From: Zizania palustris
Taxonomy: Eukaryota > Streptophyta > Magnoliopsida > Poales > Poaceae
Length of the DNA: 64,000 nucleotides
Assembly (NCBI GenBank): GCA_019279435.1
Contig: JAAALK010000079.1
Coordinates: 83,136,162 to 83,200,161 of the forward strand
Direction of reading: 5' to 3'
This document shows positions 39,998 through 52,352 of this stretch, one piece after another. How positions within the stretch are numbered: position 1 is the first letter of the stretch; each line of letters starts with the position of its first letter. The position numbers were made by a program, and so were the translations under genes. A model generated the notes under the pieces. That model was not told where the DNA came from. It did no database searches and saw only the letters and a program-made list of their open reading frames with translations.

Positions 39998-41093
39998 TGT
40001 TGGTGTGTTTTTTGGTCACACTTTGACACACGTAGCTTGGGAGATCTACTTAACTCCAGTGCAGGTCCTACGTTCTTAGAAAAAAGGGTCCAAGGCATGC
40101 CAATCAGTTTGACCATGTAACTAATAAGTAAAATAGGAAAAGATAATTAGTAGCATAGCCTATCAGCTATCGAGCCGATGACCGTAGTGAGGATAAGATA
40201 TTTGTGGACTATTATGTCGATCATCCATAAGGACAATGATCACAGGTGAAGCAATCGGGCGAGCGTGCCATCGGCCGATGAGATAAGCAGTTTACACATA
40301 TGGGCTGATGAGCACCTTTCAATGGAGAATAAGATATGGCATTGAATTGAAGATAATCTATCGGCTTGTACTCCAACAGAAATAAATAAAACATGCTAGA
40401 TAACATGTCTATATCATGAAAATCATCACAATAACAAGATCAGACCTAACCAAGACAGTAGTTAATCACGATGATCTTAATAATATGTCAAAGTATCGGG
40501 CATGCTTTATTTAGATGAACGGTATACAACATGAAAAAGATACAATATCAAGACATGTCGGACCTAACCGATGAAGCCTCAAACTACCACACCTAGATCA
40601 CATCAATCTAAGAGATCAATCTAATGCAGCCTTAGACCTAGCTAATATACCGAGATAAACTAGCGACCGTACTGTTTCGACGTTCACCTCAAGATATCAA
40701 TTTGATGCAGCTGTTAGGATACTGACCTAGTCGATACGGTCATCGGGGGTGGTGGGCCTCACCTCTTCGCCGAAGATCAAAATGATGCAGCATAGCTCTG
40801 AGTGCCGAATCCCGTTGGGATTAACCTTGAAAATCAAGGGTGGCGATGTGTCGAGTAGTTGTTTGATAGAGATGTGTGTTTAACCTAGCTAAGGGGTACA
40901 TATTTATAGTCCAGAGACTTGTCGTCCAAGTATTCAATCCTAACCGATTCTGGATAAAACTTCATCTTATCATTATCGGCTCCTCCATATCCCGCCATGT
41001 TATAACGAACGGGCTTCTTTGACCATCTTTGACTTCTAGTGACAGTGTGATATCTATGGTGGGCCTAGGATTTACCAAATCTTAGCGTCAATA
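39998..41093 (-). repeat. Solo LTR of the D family
   Basis: This 1096-bp LTR is flanked by a perfect 5-bp duplication GCTAG (39993-39997 and 41094-41098) with no internal element sequence. On the minus strand it runs TATTGACGCTAAGATTTGG...CACACCAACA with a TATAAATATG box near 40905. It is homologous to the LTRs of D2 and D3. It is not the 3' LTR of D3, which lies at 48149, runs in the opposite direction and has its own purine tract. Confidence 0.92.
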
Positions 41094-41102
41094 GCTAGGA
41101 AC

Positions 41103-43867
41103 TGGAGTGTAACGCCTAGATTTATTAAAATCGGGACATTATTGAATTTCCACAAAAAAACAATGATAACAAGATGTTCATCATGCAACAACGTACATAC
41201 GACAATCATCTGTGGTTCTCAAACCACATTATTACACAAGTATAAAATTAAAAGAAACTATGAAAATAAAACTATGTGATGAACATCTCTGCCAGTCTCG
41301 CGTCCTTGACTGGGTCGCTACTCCAGACCATCCTCCTCATAGTACGCAGTCTCTGAAGTGTTTTCCAATGGGTATGAGTACAAAAGTATTCAACAAGCCA
41401 CTGAGAATGCAATAGTAATGCAGGATAATAACAAAGGAATGATAAGGGTTTAAAGTGCGGAAAAGTACATTTTTGAGTTGCAGCATTAAATGTGGTCAAG
41501 TTTAATTGTACAGAATAATAAACATGAACAAGGTAACATGATCTAAATCGAGGAGTACAGTCAGCCCTCCTCGTTCGACAGTCCTTACATGCCAAATCAT
41601 CATGCAACACTCATAATAGTAAACTAATTGCGAGATGTCACACAACCCGCCCTTGACCGTGGACTCGGCTTTTCGAAAAAATTTAAACTCTGATCAGAGG
41701 TGTACTACTGTACCCACAAGGCATGCACTCATCCCCGCACACCAAAGTGTAACGAGATGACCCATACCGCAGGAACTCGTGCCAAAACCATTAGCATGAG
41801 ATGCTCCAATTCGATAACACCCACTCTAGTTTCGCCGACGCGCAAGCGCACTGGAAAACGTCGCACCCCGTTTTGCGCCTCGTCGATACAAGTCACCCGC
41901 AGGTGCTACTTGACCCATCTCCAAATGGTGCCTCAAGTTGGAACATCTCATACCTCCAGTTAGGACTTACCCACTAGACTTGTGGTTAGTACAGAAGTGT
42001 ATTGCAATGGATCCCGCAGACCGGTCCTTATAGTGCCTCGGGTGTGACTAACCAATGCCCTCGCTTGCACCCGGAACCCACCATGCTAACATATTAAACC
42101 ATAACTCCAAGACCAATAGGATTCCAGGGATAAGAGAATAACGGGGATCATATAATAAAATCCAAATCTCTACGACTCATTTTTATCCTATAGTAGTTGT
42201 GTCGATACATTAGACACTATCTAATAATAATACTATTATGGTAACAAGAAGTTTTTGGCTCAATAGCATGACTTGGGTTTGCACTTTAAGGTCGGGATCT
42301 AAATAAATATAATGTAAGGCTTTTAATTCGACTAATGCATTTATAACCTATGGGTTTTAGCGATATTTGAAGAAAACTAGGTTCAATATGCTCATAATAT
42401 AGTGTGGTGACTTGCCTTGCTCGTCAAAGGGTGATGGTGGAACCTCCAAGTAGTACTCTGGTTCCTCAACGACGTCGTAGTCTTCGCGGCACACAAAACG
42501 AGAACAACAAACAATTTAAAAATAATAAAATAAACAATACAACCATTTCAATAAAATGGGCTAAAGTGGTAGAAAAATAAAAGAGAGGCATCCTGAAATT
42601 GAAATGATGAAATTTGGAATTAAAATGGGGAGAATATGAATTTCTAAAGTTTAAAATAATACTTTTGGTTTTGTTTTGGATAAAAAATAGTACAAACATG
42701 TCAAGTAAATTGGTCCAGTTTGTAGAGAATAAAAAGATGAACTTTCTAAAATTTGAATGGCAAAATTTAGAGTTAATTTGAATAAGTTACGAATTTTTGG
42801 AGTTCAAATAAATTTCTGGATTTTATTTTAATTCAAAAACAGTCACCGATCCACGGTAAGCCGGGTCTACCATGAACCCGCGTACTGTGTTGTGGACCAG
42901 AGTGCGGATTGCTGTTGGATCACGATCATATGCATGCGGGCGAGGTGGGGTTATTAAATGAAATCGGACGGCCGAGAATGATCCATACTGATTCGATCAA
43001 ACAGATGGTCCAGATTGAACCTGAGTAGGTTCTAATCTCAATCGTCCAAGTCTGATCGTGCGGCCGGGGATGAATCTGACGTGGCACGAGTAATTACCCA
43101 TGTCGATCGTCTTCTCCGGCGATAGCCGATGGGTGACAATGGGCTAGCGGCGACGGCGATGGCTGGGGGCCCTAAACGAGTGCATAAATGGAAACAGGAA
43201 AATGAGGAGAGCACGATGGTACCGTTGCGGGGGACTGAGGTCGTCGGGTGGTGGCCGACGATGAGCATGTGTGGCGGAGAGGCCTCGGGTTGATGGAGAC
43301 GGAGAGGTGGTCGGGGTCGGGGTCGGGGGTGATCCGAGGAACACTGCAGGGTCGATGGCATGGAGGATGGAGGGCTCCAGCGACGGCGAGTGGCAGCTGG
43401 ACGGGGAGCAGAAGGGTGGCACTAAAAATGGTACACGGAGCTCTCTGTTGGTGCGGTGTACGATCGGGCGAGGGCCAAACACGAAGAGGTGCAGGGGGGC
43501 TTTATAGGGGCAATGGGTGGTGTAAATGGTAGGCCGAATACATGGAAAGCCGAGGATAAACCTGAATAACTCCAGCGAGCACCTTCCATGCATGCGATCC
43601 GATGATGCCGGGATGACAACGCGTTGATTAATTGGGGGAAACGGTCAGCGGATCACAGGGAAATAAATGAAGGCATCAATTTGATGGAAGGGGCCGGTAG
43701 CGGAGTGATTGTAGCGCTAGGGTTTCGGCTGGCGTGATTTGGGGACGGTGGCGGCGCGGGGAAGACGAAGCTGACAATGGGGGGCCACTATTAGCGGGTG
43801 AGTGCGGGCGCGGGTGGGCAATGGTTGATGCTGACCGGTGGGGATGCTTGGTCTGCGGGCGGTTGAC
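41103..43867 (-). repeat. LTR-like non-coding repeat, probably a long Gypsy LTR
   Basis: This non-coding stretch begins TGTAACGCCTAGATTT just after the solo LTR's target duplication. On the minus strand it ends ...GGCGTTACA and carries a TATAAAG box near 43505 in CCCCTATAAAGCCCCCC. It includes text typical of long grass Gypsy LTRs, such as GGACCGGTCTGCGGGATCC and GGTGCGACGTTTTCCAGTGC. I infer a solo or truncated LTR of the Tekay/Del type on the minus strand. No matching 5-bp duplication was found, so the boundaries are approximate. Open frames here (43144-43593, for example) are not supported as genes. Confidence 0.45.
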
Positions 43868-44060
43868 CATACAAAATTTCATAAATTGAAATTTCAAATT
43901 TCATACCATACAAAATTTCATAAATTGACATTTCAAATTTCATACAACCATATAAAATTTCATAAATTGACATTTCAAATTTCATACAACCATACAAAAT
44001 TTCATAAATTGACATTTCAAATTGCATATAACGATACAAAACTTCATAAATTGATTTTTT
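43868..44060. repeat. AT-rich tandem repeat, ~46-bp unit
   Basis: Four near-identical copies carry ACAAAATTTCATAAATTGA followed by CATTTCAAATTTCATA at about 43871, 43914, 43960 and 44005. The unit contains a near-palindrome (GAAATTTC around AAATTTCA). Confidence 0.8.
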
Positions 44061-44215
44061 ACACAGCTCACAGCTCAAAGCAGCTTCACAGTTGTTTCAG
44101 CCAAACGGCTTTCAGCTTTCTCACAACTGACATCCCACAGCAGCTTTTTCATAGCCCATAGCCCACAACAGCTTTTTTTCACAGCCACAACTTAACCAAA
44201 CACACCCTTAGAGTT
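44061..44215. mobile_element. Terminal fragment of a PIF/Harbinger- or hAT-like DNA transposon
   Basis: This stretch repeats CAGCTTT, CACAGC and AGCCCA words and ends AACCAAACACACCCTTAG. Read on the minus strand, that is TAAGGGTGTGTTTGGTT, typical of plant DNA-transposon ends with a TAA target site. The other terminus was not found. It abuts the gag of Copia I. Confidence 0.45.
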
Positions 44216-45039
44216 CTCTCTACTCTCTCAACTAGCTTCCTCCTAAAACAGAACTCCGCAAGATGCCCATCTCTCTAACAGAATTCACAATGATAGGTAG
44301 ACTTCTTGGTATGTGGTTGAGGCTTGGGTTTCTTGGGCTTGATGGTGTTGGGTGTTGGCTCTTTGGTATGATAGGGTCTAGGTAGAGAGTCAAGAGAAAT
44401 GTGAAGGTTCTTGGGCTTCAGGATTTAGACGGGCTTCTTGGGTGAAGATTTAGGTTGTTCTTGTAACACTCCATCCTTAGGCTGACTAGCCTGAAAAGAC
44501 TCAGTTGAGTGAGTCTTGGGATATCTCTGCCAGATCTTAGGGTCCAAGGTATGAAGAACCTTGAGCGCCTGTTCATGATTTGAGACCAATTGATCTCTAT
44601 CGGCCTTGTTAGCCCAAAGCTTGTTAATGATAGACTGAAATAAACCAAACAAAGCCTCAATAGTCTCACCCGGCTTTTGTGAGAAATTTTCATATTCTCG
44701 TCGGTAGGTCTGATAGAGCCTAGCCTTGAGTTGAGTTGTCCTCTCATGGTGTGCCTAGAGGGTAGCCCAGATCTCTCAAGCAGTATCGAGATGGCTAACA
44801 CGCTCAAACTCACTGGGACCTAAACCAGAATACAAAATGTTCACTGCCTTGTTATTCATGTCATGCAGAGCGACTATCTCAAGGATAGTACGCTCAGTAG
44901 TCGGAAGCACAGTGAACGTGGCATGAACACACATATCTCATATCTCTAAGCTTTGGCTCAATAGATAGGCTCACATGTGAGTCTTCCAATAGTTATAGCC
45001 AAAGACCTCAAGGGACAAAACCTTGCCAGCAGAAGTCAT
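44216..45039 (-). pseudogene. Gag fragment of Copia element I
   Basis: The minus strand from ATG 45039 encodes a Copia UBN2-type gag. MTSAGKVLSLEVFGYNYWK is followed by a stop, then IVALHDMNNKAVNILYSGL, QTYRREYENFSQKPGETIE and, near 44270, a CCHC knuckle segment (CEFC, DGHLAEFCFRR). It is truncated at 44216 by a DNA-transposon end; protease and pol are absent. Several stops are present. The gag belongs to the LTR and primer site just to its right. Confidence 0.8.
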
Positions 45040-45090
45040 GATCGCTACTTTGGGTTAGAACTAGTTAAGGTATGGAAAAACCCTAACCAT

Positions 45091-45102
45091 ACTCTGATAC
45101 CA
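45091..45102 (-). other. Primer-binding site of Copia element I
   Basis: Minus-strand TGGTATCAGAGT, initiator Met tRNA type, two bases inside the LTR that starts at 45105. Confidence 0.88.
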
Positions 45103-45104
45103 CT

Positions 45105-47433
45105 TGTGGGACCGAGAGTAGCGACCAGGGGGGTGAATGGGCGCCTCAAAAATTCTTTCGAATCGATGGCTTTCTCCCAACACCCAACGCACCTCAAGAG
45201 ATAACCAAAAACTCAGACCAAAAACACTAATGAAAATAGCGCTATCACTCTCCTGTCAAATATGATGTGATGCGATAGTCTCAGAGATCATAAGCACTAA
45301 AAATAATCTAGCTCAAAAACGACTGGTGTCCTAATCAAAAAGACACCACCACAGTATTTAAAGGCATATTAAAACTATTCACAAATTTGAGTGCATATCA
45401 ATCATGACAAAACACAGTAATTTCATTAAAACACATGGGAACTGAACACAGTTTATAAATACTTAATCCAGCATAATAAAAGCACAATAGTTAATGCACG
45501 TTTTTTAAATTGCAACTAAAAACACAGTAAAGAAATTACCTATGTATTACCTTGGTTTTGTGCAAACACCTTCCATGCGTTCGTTTCTTCTGGAAAATGT
45601 CGCTGCTGCTTCTATGCTCCAGGAAATCTCCAAACAGCACAGCGAATTGCTCGGGCACACCTTCTCCACGCGTCCTTGCACCTGCACACCGCTGCTCCAG
45701 TTCAAGGAAAAACCGGTGGCAGCGCAGCCTGCAGCCCCTAGCCCCTACGGCAGTAGATGCGCGCTAATCCACTAGGGAGTAGGGGTGGGCACAAATTAAC
45801 CGAAAACTGAAAACCGAACCGAACCGAAAAAAGCGTTATTTTGGTTTTTTTAATAATGTTCGGTTTTGATTTTTAATTACTTTGGTTTTCGGTTTTCGGT
45901 TCGGTTTTCATCTATATAAAACCGAATAACCGACAAAAACCGAACATCGTACTGTTGCATGCGTTTGTGAGTCAATTTGTGCTCTACTTGTCCTCAACCC
46001 GTGGGCCTGTCTATGGGCTACTGCATGCCTTGCCCAATTGCCCTGATAGCAAAAAACTGCATGGCGCATGCCTTGCTGCCTGTTGTGCCCTAACCGCCCT
46101 GCCTCATAGCTCTCCGCCCGGCCGCCGCCGTAGAAGTACTGCCCGTAACCGAACGCCAGCACCGCACCACCCAATGCTCGCTTGCCATCGCATCGATGCC
46201 GCCCCCGCCGTCCGCCCTCGTCACGCCAAGCAGAAGCCGATGCTGCTCACGCCGCCCGTTCGTCCACCATGGCGTGATGCGGACGTTGTAGCCCGCTCGC
46301 CTGCCATGGCGCGACGGGGCCGCTCTACTGTCCACTCTCTCTAAGCCTCTGCTCCCCGCCTAGACAGAATCGCCGGCACGCGCAAGATAATCGGAAAAAA
46401 CCGAAAACCAAAAAAGCCGAACCGAAATATTTCGGTTTTTTCTGTTCGGTTTTATTAATTTTAATGTATTATTCGGTTTCTGTTTTTTAAAAACCGAATT
46501 TTTAAAAAACTGAAAAAAAAACGAACCGACAAAATTGATAAAACCGATTGCCCACCCCTACTAGAGAGGAAGCAAATTGTGCGTGCCTAGAGAAAATAGC
46601 GCCCACGTGCTCTGCTGAAACCCACGTCCAATCGAGAGAAAACTCCCACATCGGCAAAAAACTAGGCCGGGAGCAGACTTCCTGCGCAGAGTGACAGCGA
46701 CAGCTCCATACGATACTTGTGCCTCGCTTACGGACTCCCGAGCAGAGCTCCTGGTGCAACCTCCAATCCGCTAAGTGCGCCTGATGGCAACGCTCGAAGA
46801 AAAATGGAGGCGGAGGAAAAAGACCAGCACTTGGTTGTGCTGGTGGCGGTGGGGATCAACAGGAACAGTGGCGCGTAGAAGGTGGAAGAAAGCTTAGGAA
46901 ATCAAAAAGTGGTTGGTGTTTTTAAATAAAGCGAAGGTTTGATACAATGGATGAAAACTCTAGAGCCGGTTTAGTGTCTTTATATAAGCAGCCTAAAAAT
47001 TGGAAAAGACACATTTACCCTTAGGGTAAAATACACAGACACAAAAATAAAATTGTGGGCCCGATGGGAAAAATAGTAAAATCCTATCTACAGATAGCTT
47101 GTCCTCACGCAGAGCTTTCGTAGCAGCTACGGCTTTGTTTTAGAACCGTCGGATCTCTGATGGGCGTTCCAGATTGGTTCGGATTGGGCCGACCCAATTC
47201 CACAGCTCCCTTAGCCCAGTAATCGCCCGCCGCCCATTTACTTGAGTCAAACTCAGTCAATAGACCAGAGGATTCCCTGTCGTTCTTGGCCCATGTACCC
47301 GGATTGGGCCGGCCCGACTCCGTGGCCCCTCTACACGGTAGTCGCTCATTGCCCGTGTACCTGAGTCACACACGGCCCAAGATACGACATGTCTCTTCTC
47401 CTCTTCACGTCTCTCTGTTGACTTCCGTTGACA
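45105..47433 (-). repeat. 5' LTR of Copia element I, containing a hAT insertion
   Basis: On the minus strand it begins TGTCAACGGAAGTC at 47433 and ends CGGTCCCACA at 45105, next to the primer site. Without the hAT element and one duplication copy it is about 1540 bp. A TATATAAAG box lies near 46980 on the minus strand. The outer boundary is inferred from the TGT/ACA ends only. Confidence 0.7.
45780..46560. mobile_element. Non-autonomous hAT element
   Basis: This 781-bp element has terminal inverted repeats TAGGGGTGGGCA / TGCCCACCCCTA. Its 8-bp target duplications CTAGGGAG (45772-45779) and CTAGAGAG (46561-46568) match at 7 of 8 bases. The outer 120-180 bp on both sides are packed with ACCGAA/TTCGGT words, typical of hAT subterminal binding sites. 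The middle is GC-rich with no transposase. It sits inside the LTR of Copia I. Confidence 0.92.
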
Positions 47434-48148
47434 ATCACTCGTCACTTCTAGAGTCATTAGGCCCATGATCTTTAACATGGCTACTCATCATTGGTCGCCA
47501 TTGCTAAGATCACAGGAGTCTGAGGCTGGTGAACAAGTTGAAGATGGTGAAGCCACGGCCGTGAAGGCGCTTGAGGAGAAATGATGACGAGCTCAGAGGC
47601 TAGAAGACTGGGAGTGTGTTGTGAATGTCGAAAGCATAAAAGGGAGAATCATAAGCTAGCAGATATTTATATAGCACAGAGCAACTCCTCGATAGCTGGG
47701 TTAAGCCGATCCCGGTGGATTTGGTGGGACCGCCTTCAACGTTCGGCAAAAGGTATAATCATAAGTACGGTTTTCAAAATGCCGAAACATTTGAAGGTCC
47801 AGAATTGGAGAAACAAATCTTCAATGATTATATTTAGAAATGTCATTGCTAGACTGTGTGGAATGAAGCATGCTTCGACGCTGCCACAGAGAAAGAGTAG
47901 ATGCGTCAGACCAGGCAACATCCATCATAGTCGCTCATGACCAAAAAAGAAAAGGTGAGGAAGAAGATGAAGAATTGATACAAGCCAGTAATCCAAATAT
48001 ATACTGCAACAAGCGACAGAAGGTAAAGAGTTTTCGGCTACTAGTGAAAAGAAGGATGGGACTTTTGAAATGACGCAGTGTAGAGGGGTTTAATGACCGA
48101 TAATTTTAAAGAATTAGCCATACTTATGCTTTGAAACTAGGGGGCATG
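47434..48148 (+). other. 3' internal non-coding DNA of D3 with polypurine tract
   Basis: No gene is recognised here. It ends with AAACTAGGGGGCATG (48134-48148), directly in front of the 3' LTR. The same type of tract (AAAGGCAGGGGGCATG) precedes the 3' LTR of element C. The position and strand fit a plus-strand D3. Confidence 0.65.
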
Positions 48149-48820
48149 TGTGGACGCCAAGATTTGGTAAAAGGTCGGGCCCATCAGGAGTGTCGCATGG
48201 TCAATAAAAGTCAAAGGAGTCTGGTTAAAGGGTGCTCAAAGAAGTTCATCCAGGTGGTTATATACAGCCGAATGTGAAAGAGCCGATGAGGATGAAGGAA
48301 GATAAAGACAAATCTGGAATCAATTATGGTTATCATAACAAACGGCAAGTCTCTAGACTATAAATATGTAACTAATAGCTAGATTTAAAAAAGAAGACAA
48401 CACACAACAACCACAAACTAATTTCAGCGCATCGCCACTCTTGGCTTCTAAGGTTAATCCCAACGGGACTTGGCACTCGGAGCTAGGCTGCATTGTTTCG
48501 ATCTCTAGTGAAGAGGCGACTCCCGCCACCCGGACGGTCGTATCGGTTGGATCAGTGTTCTTAAGGCTGCATCCTATCGATCTCTTGAGGCATCGGCTTA
48601 GTCAATACAGTCACCAATTTATCCTGGTGTGATTGCTAGGTCTAAGGTTGCATTGTCGCGATCTCTTAGATTGATGTGAGTTAGGTATAGTGGCTCAAGG
48701 CTTCATCGGTTGAGGTCGACATCTTGATCTATTGTATCTGATTCATGTTGTGCACCATTTATCTGAATAAAGCATGCCTGATATATTAAAGTACTATTGA
48801 TTAAATCGTGATTTAGTGAC
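48149..48820 (+). repeat. 3' LTR of D3, first part
   Basis: It starts TGTGGACGCCAAGATTTGG, with a TATAAATATG box near 48358 and AATAAAGCATGCC near 48768, as in the other D-family LTRs but on the plus strand. It is broken at 48820 by element C (target GTGAC). Confidence 0.87.
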
Positions 48821-50098
48821 TGTTAATAGCAAAAATGGCATTAATGGCTAGATTGTCAAAATATCAATTTTGATGATTTGGGCCAAAAATACACATATCC
48901 AGGGTCCGTCCAAAGCCATACAGGGTCGAAGGTCCATTGAGCTATGGGCTCCGAAAGCCTCTAGCCAGCCCATGGGCTTCGGCCAGGAAGCCTTCGGAGG
49001 CCCACGCCATCAGAGCTTCGGCCCGGGGAGCAGGCCTCGATGGGCCTGGCCGAAGCCCACTTCGGCAGAGATGGAGTTGTATGCGATTCCAACTCAGTTT
49101 TTATCTCCACCCGGCTGGGTTAATAGCAGATTAGATCAAGATTAAGCCCCTATAAATAGAGAAGCGAGGCCAGCGTAGAGGCCTCCCCAACTCAAACCAA
49201 ACCAAAGCCCTAGCTTTGATCGTATTTACTTTACCTTTATTTTCCTGTACCTCTTCGTGGGTTTTCCTGGAAGCCCTCCGCCGGCCACTACGGAACAGTG
49301 GTAACCCTTGTTACTTCGCTTGTGAAGTATCCGTTAATCTATGTAATAGATTGTTATCGCTTTGTTACTTCTCCTGTGAAGTATCCGCTAATCTGCGTAA
49401 CAGATTGCTACCTTCGCTACTAGTGCAACACTTAGCAAAATTTGGTCCTCATGCCGAATTGGTACTTCGAATTCTCTTTGTTGCAGGTTCCCACGTTCGG
49501 AGCCACTTTGTCGGAGGTGTCAGGAGCAGAGAGATCGGTTTCGGAGGTCACTAGGACACCCTTCGACGGGACTGCATGCTCCGGCCACAGGCTTTGCCAG
49601 TACACTTCGTCACAACAGGCTTCGCCACGACCATACTCCGCGTTGGACGAAATTACGCTCGCGCGTGGCTCTCGCGACACTTTTGTAATTTGCCGTCAGA
49701 AACCTCATGCCGAACACCGTTGTTCGGAGGTGATCGTTGCGTCCAGATCCATTAAGAGTCCATCTTCGGCCGGATCAGTCTGAACACCGAAGCACCCTTC
49801 GACGGAATTCTTCGCACTGGACGCCGAAGGTATACTTCGGTGCCCCCTTTGCACCAGACTTTGAAGCAGACAGGCTCTGACTGGTTTGCTGATTTCATTC
49901 TGTTTAATCTATTTCTTTTGGCTAATTGGGTTATTTTGTGTGATCTGATTGCTTGGCGACTCCACCCCCCTTATCACGACTAAGGGTAGTCAGAACGCGA
50001 CGTCGGTGCTGCGTCACGCTTAGGCTTGCCCCTAAGTATCCGCACACTTTTGGATCGTCGAAATAACCCAAGTGCGGGGGCACGTTTCCATGTCAACA
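48821..50098 (+). repeat. 5' LTR of element C
   Basis: 1278 bp, TGTTAATAGC...CATGTCAACA, with TATAAATA at 49151-49158. The second half is rich in CTTCGG, TTCGGAGG and CGAAG words. Confidence 0.94.
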
Positions 50099-50136
50099 CA
50101 CTTTTTGGCGACTCCGCTGGGGAAGGCTACGCCAAC

Positions 50137-52352
50137 ATGACAAGTACATCTACATCGGCCACCGGTACATCTACGTCGACTGCTACATCTACACCGCCGA
50201 TGGACACAATAGGAAGCGCAGATATTGACAACCGCAACATCTTGACGCCTACACTTGAAGATATCCCCGTAGAAGACCGAGCAGAGATCGAGGCAAAGTT
50301 GAAGGCACTCCAAGACATGATGCTTGGGTGCTATGTTAAGACACGTGCAGGCTTCATCAAGCGTGACATCATCACCCCCAACCTCGCTCAGGTCCAGGTA
50401 ACACCTGTATCGCCTTGTTTATCTTCTTTAGAGATTGAGCAAAAAATAGCCGCATCGGTAGATCAAGCCGTTAGCGCTTCGCTAGCCAACCGTTTAGATT
50501 CGGCAGTCAGCTCCCAAGTAGAGGCGACTCTCAGGAGGTTCGGCTTTACTGAAGCCGTAGCCCCGGTTCCTATTGCTAGTGCACCTCCGGCAAACCACGA
50601 GTACGGCAAAAATAACAACAGCACTGGCGCAGTCATGTCTCCGGCCTCAATACTTATTGCCGAGACTAATCATTACACCTATGGTCAAACTAACACTACG
50701 TACCATGCGCCACCACCTGCGCCGATACTCGCACTGCCCGCACGACATGCGCAGGCGCCGGGACACGAACACGTCATACATATAGCGCGCAGCGAAGAGG
50801 CCCATGGCCGACACGCCGATATCCCACCGCGTGTCACGCCCCTGCATGAGATACGCGCACAAGCAACATGCCAAGATGACATAGAAGAGCGGGTCCGCGC
50901 ATTGTTTAGGGAGTGTGCCGGCTTCGTGCCCAAGGGATGGGTTAGGGTTTATCGTAAGCCATACCCGACCATCTTGATACAGTGCCCTACCCCCACGGAT
51001 ATAGGATCCCTGAATTCACTAAGTTCGATGGCGAGGGTAGCAAAACTACACTAGAGCACGTTAGTCAATTTTTGGCACAATGTGGAGAAGTTAGCGGGAT
51101 AGATGCTCCAAAGGTTAGACTGTTTTCTCTCTCGCTATCCGGCACCGCTTTCACTTGGTTTTCGGCGCTCCCGCCGAACTCCATCCAGACGTGGGATGAT
51201 TTAGAGCGGAAATTCCATGATTACTTCTACACGGGTGAGACAGAACTTAGGCTTTCACATTTGACATCGGTTAAGCAGAAATCTAGCGAGAGCGCCTCTG
51301 AGTACATCAAGCATTTTAGGGATACTAGAAACTGATGTTTCAGCCTTAATATTTCAGAAAGGGACTTGGCGGAACTAGCTTTTAACGGGTTGCGTTACGA
51401 AATTAAAGAGAGGTTAGATAACCAAAACTTTTTGGACGTTAGCCAAGTTTTACAGCAGGCTCTGGTCCAGGAAGGCCGAACCAAAGATAAAAAGTTTATT
51501 AAGACATTTAGGAAGCCTAGGGTTGAAATCCACATCATGGAACGTTCTGACGAGGAAGAATCGAAAGAGGAGGATTCGGCCGATATGTACGCAGTTGAAT
51601 GGGTGTGGAACGCTAAGAATAAACCTGTCACCTGCTCCGAGTTACGGCCATCCCCCACAAAGAATCGACCTAGTGAGGTCAAGTACTCGTTTGATATAAC
51701 TAAATGTGATAAGATATTTGATTTTCTCTTAAAAAGTCAGCTTCTCAGTTTACCTAAGGGTCAAGTCATTCCACCTGCCGATGAGTTAAAGAAGCATCCA
51801 TACTGTAAGTGGCATGATTCACATTCACATAATACTAATGATTGCAATGTTTTTCGATGGCAGATACAATCGGCCATAGAAGAAGGACGATTGAAGATAG
51901 ACCATAATCCGAAGATGAAGCTGGATAAAGATCCTTTTCCCGTTAACGCCATCGACCTCGGCGAGAAAAAGGTGTTGATTCGGCCAGAACAGGCCGAGTC
52001 GGCTAAGGGAAAGGATGTAATTGTTGGAGAGCCACGCACTCACACGCTCATACCGAAGAACCCCGAGGTAGGAGTGTGGAAACAGAACATTAATACCCCT
52101 TCGGCTAAGACTCACAAGAGGCCGAAGATGACATATAACATGCTGTTGAACAAGCATCAAAGAAGGGCCAAGGGAGCAGGTCCACGCACTAAGAAGCTAA
52201 AGCAGCCGAAGGGTGCGGGGCTCTCGGAGGGTAGCTTCAGACCGAAGCATGCAAACCCTCCGCATGAAGGCTTCGGGCCACGGTGGCCTGATACTCTACA
52301 CAGTGGTTCTAAGCCACAATGGTCGAATCCCCCTTATGGCAGCTTCGAGCCC
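50137..52352 (+). pseudogene. Gag of element C, frameshifted
   Basis: The ATG at 50137 starts a Thr/Ser-rich N-terminus (MTSTSTSATG). A frameshift near 50990 leads into the gag domain (TKFDGEGSKTTLEHVSQFL, TWFSALPPNSIQTWDDL). A stop at 51333-51335 follows, then the domain resumes (LAELAFNGLRYEIKERL). A Cys/His segment (YCKWHDSHSHNTNDCNVF) lies near 51800. The tail has degenerate repeats built on Pro-x-Trp (52260-52470), and its frame is again lost near 52353. This is the capsid protein of the element, not functional in this copy. Confidence 0.87.

Noticed and set aside
39998..41093. This LTR as the 3' LTR of D3
   Set aside because: Its TATA box and polyadenylation-type signal place it on the minus strand, it has its own GCTAG duplication, and no purine tract adjoins it. 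The real 3' LTR is at 48149.
43144..43593. 149-codon minus-strand frame, Pro/Ser/His-rich
   Set aside because: It lies within an LTR-like repeat just downstream of a TATA-like box, with overlapping frames on both strands and no recognisable domain.
43868..44060. Four-copy spaced repeats as a CRISPR-like array
   Set aside because: Units are contiguous with no unique spacers, AT-rich, and sit in eukaryotic transposon DNA.
46009..46344. GC-rich frames in the core of the hAT element
   Set aside because: Overlapping frames on both strands, low complexity and no hAT transposase motifs. Kept only as a possible captured fragment.
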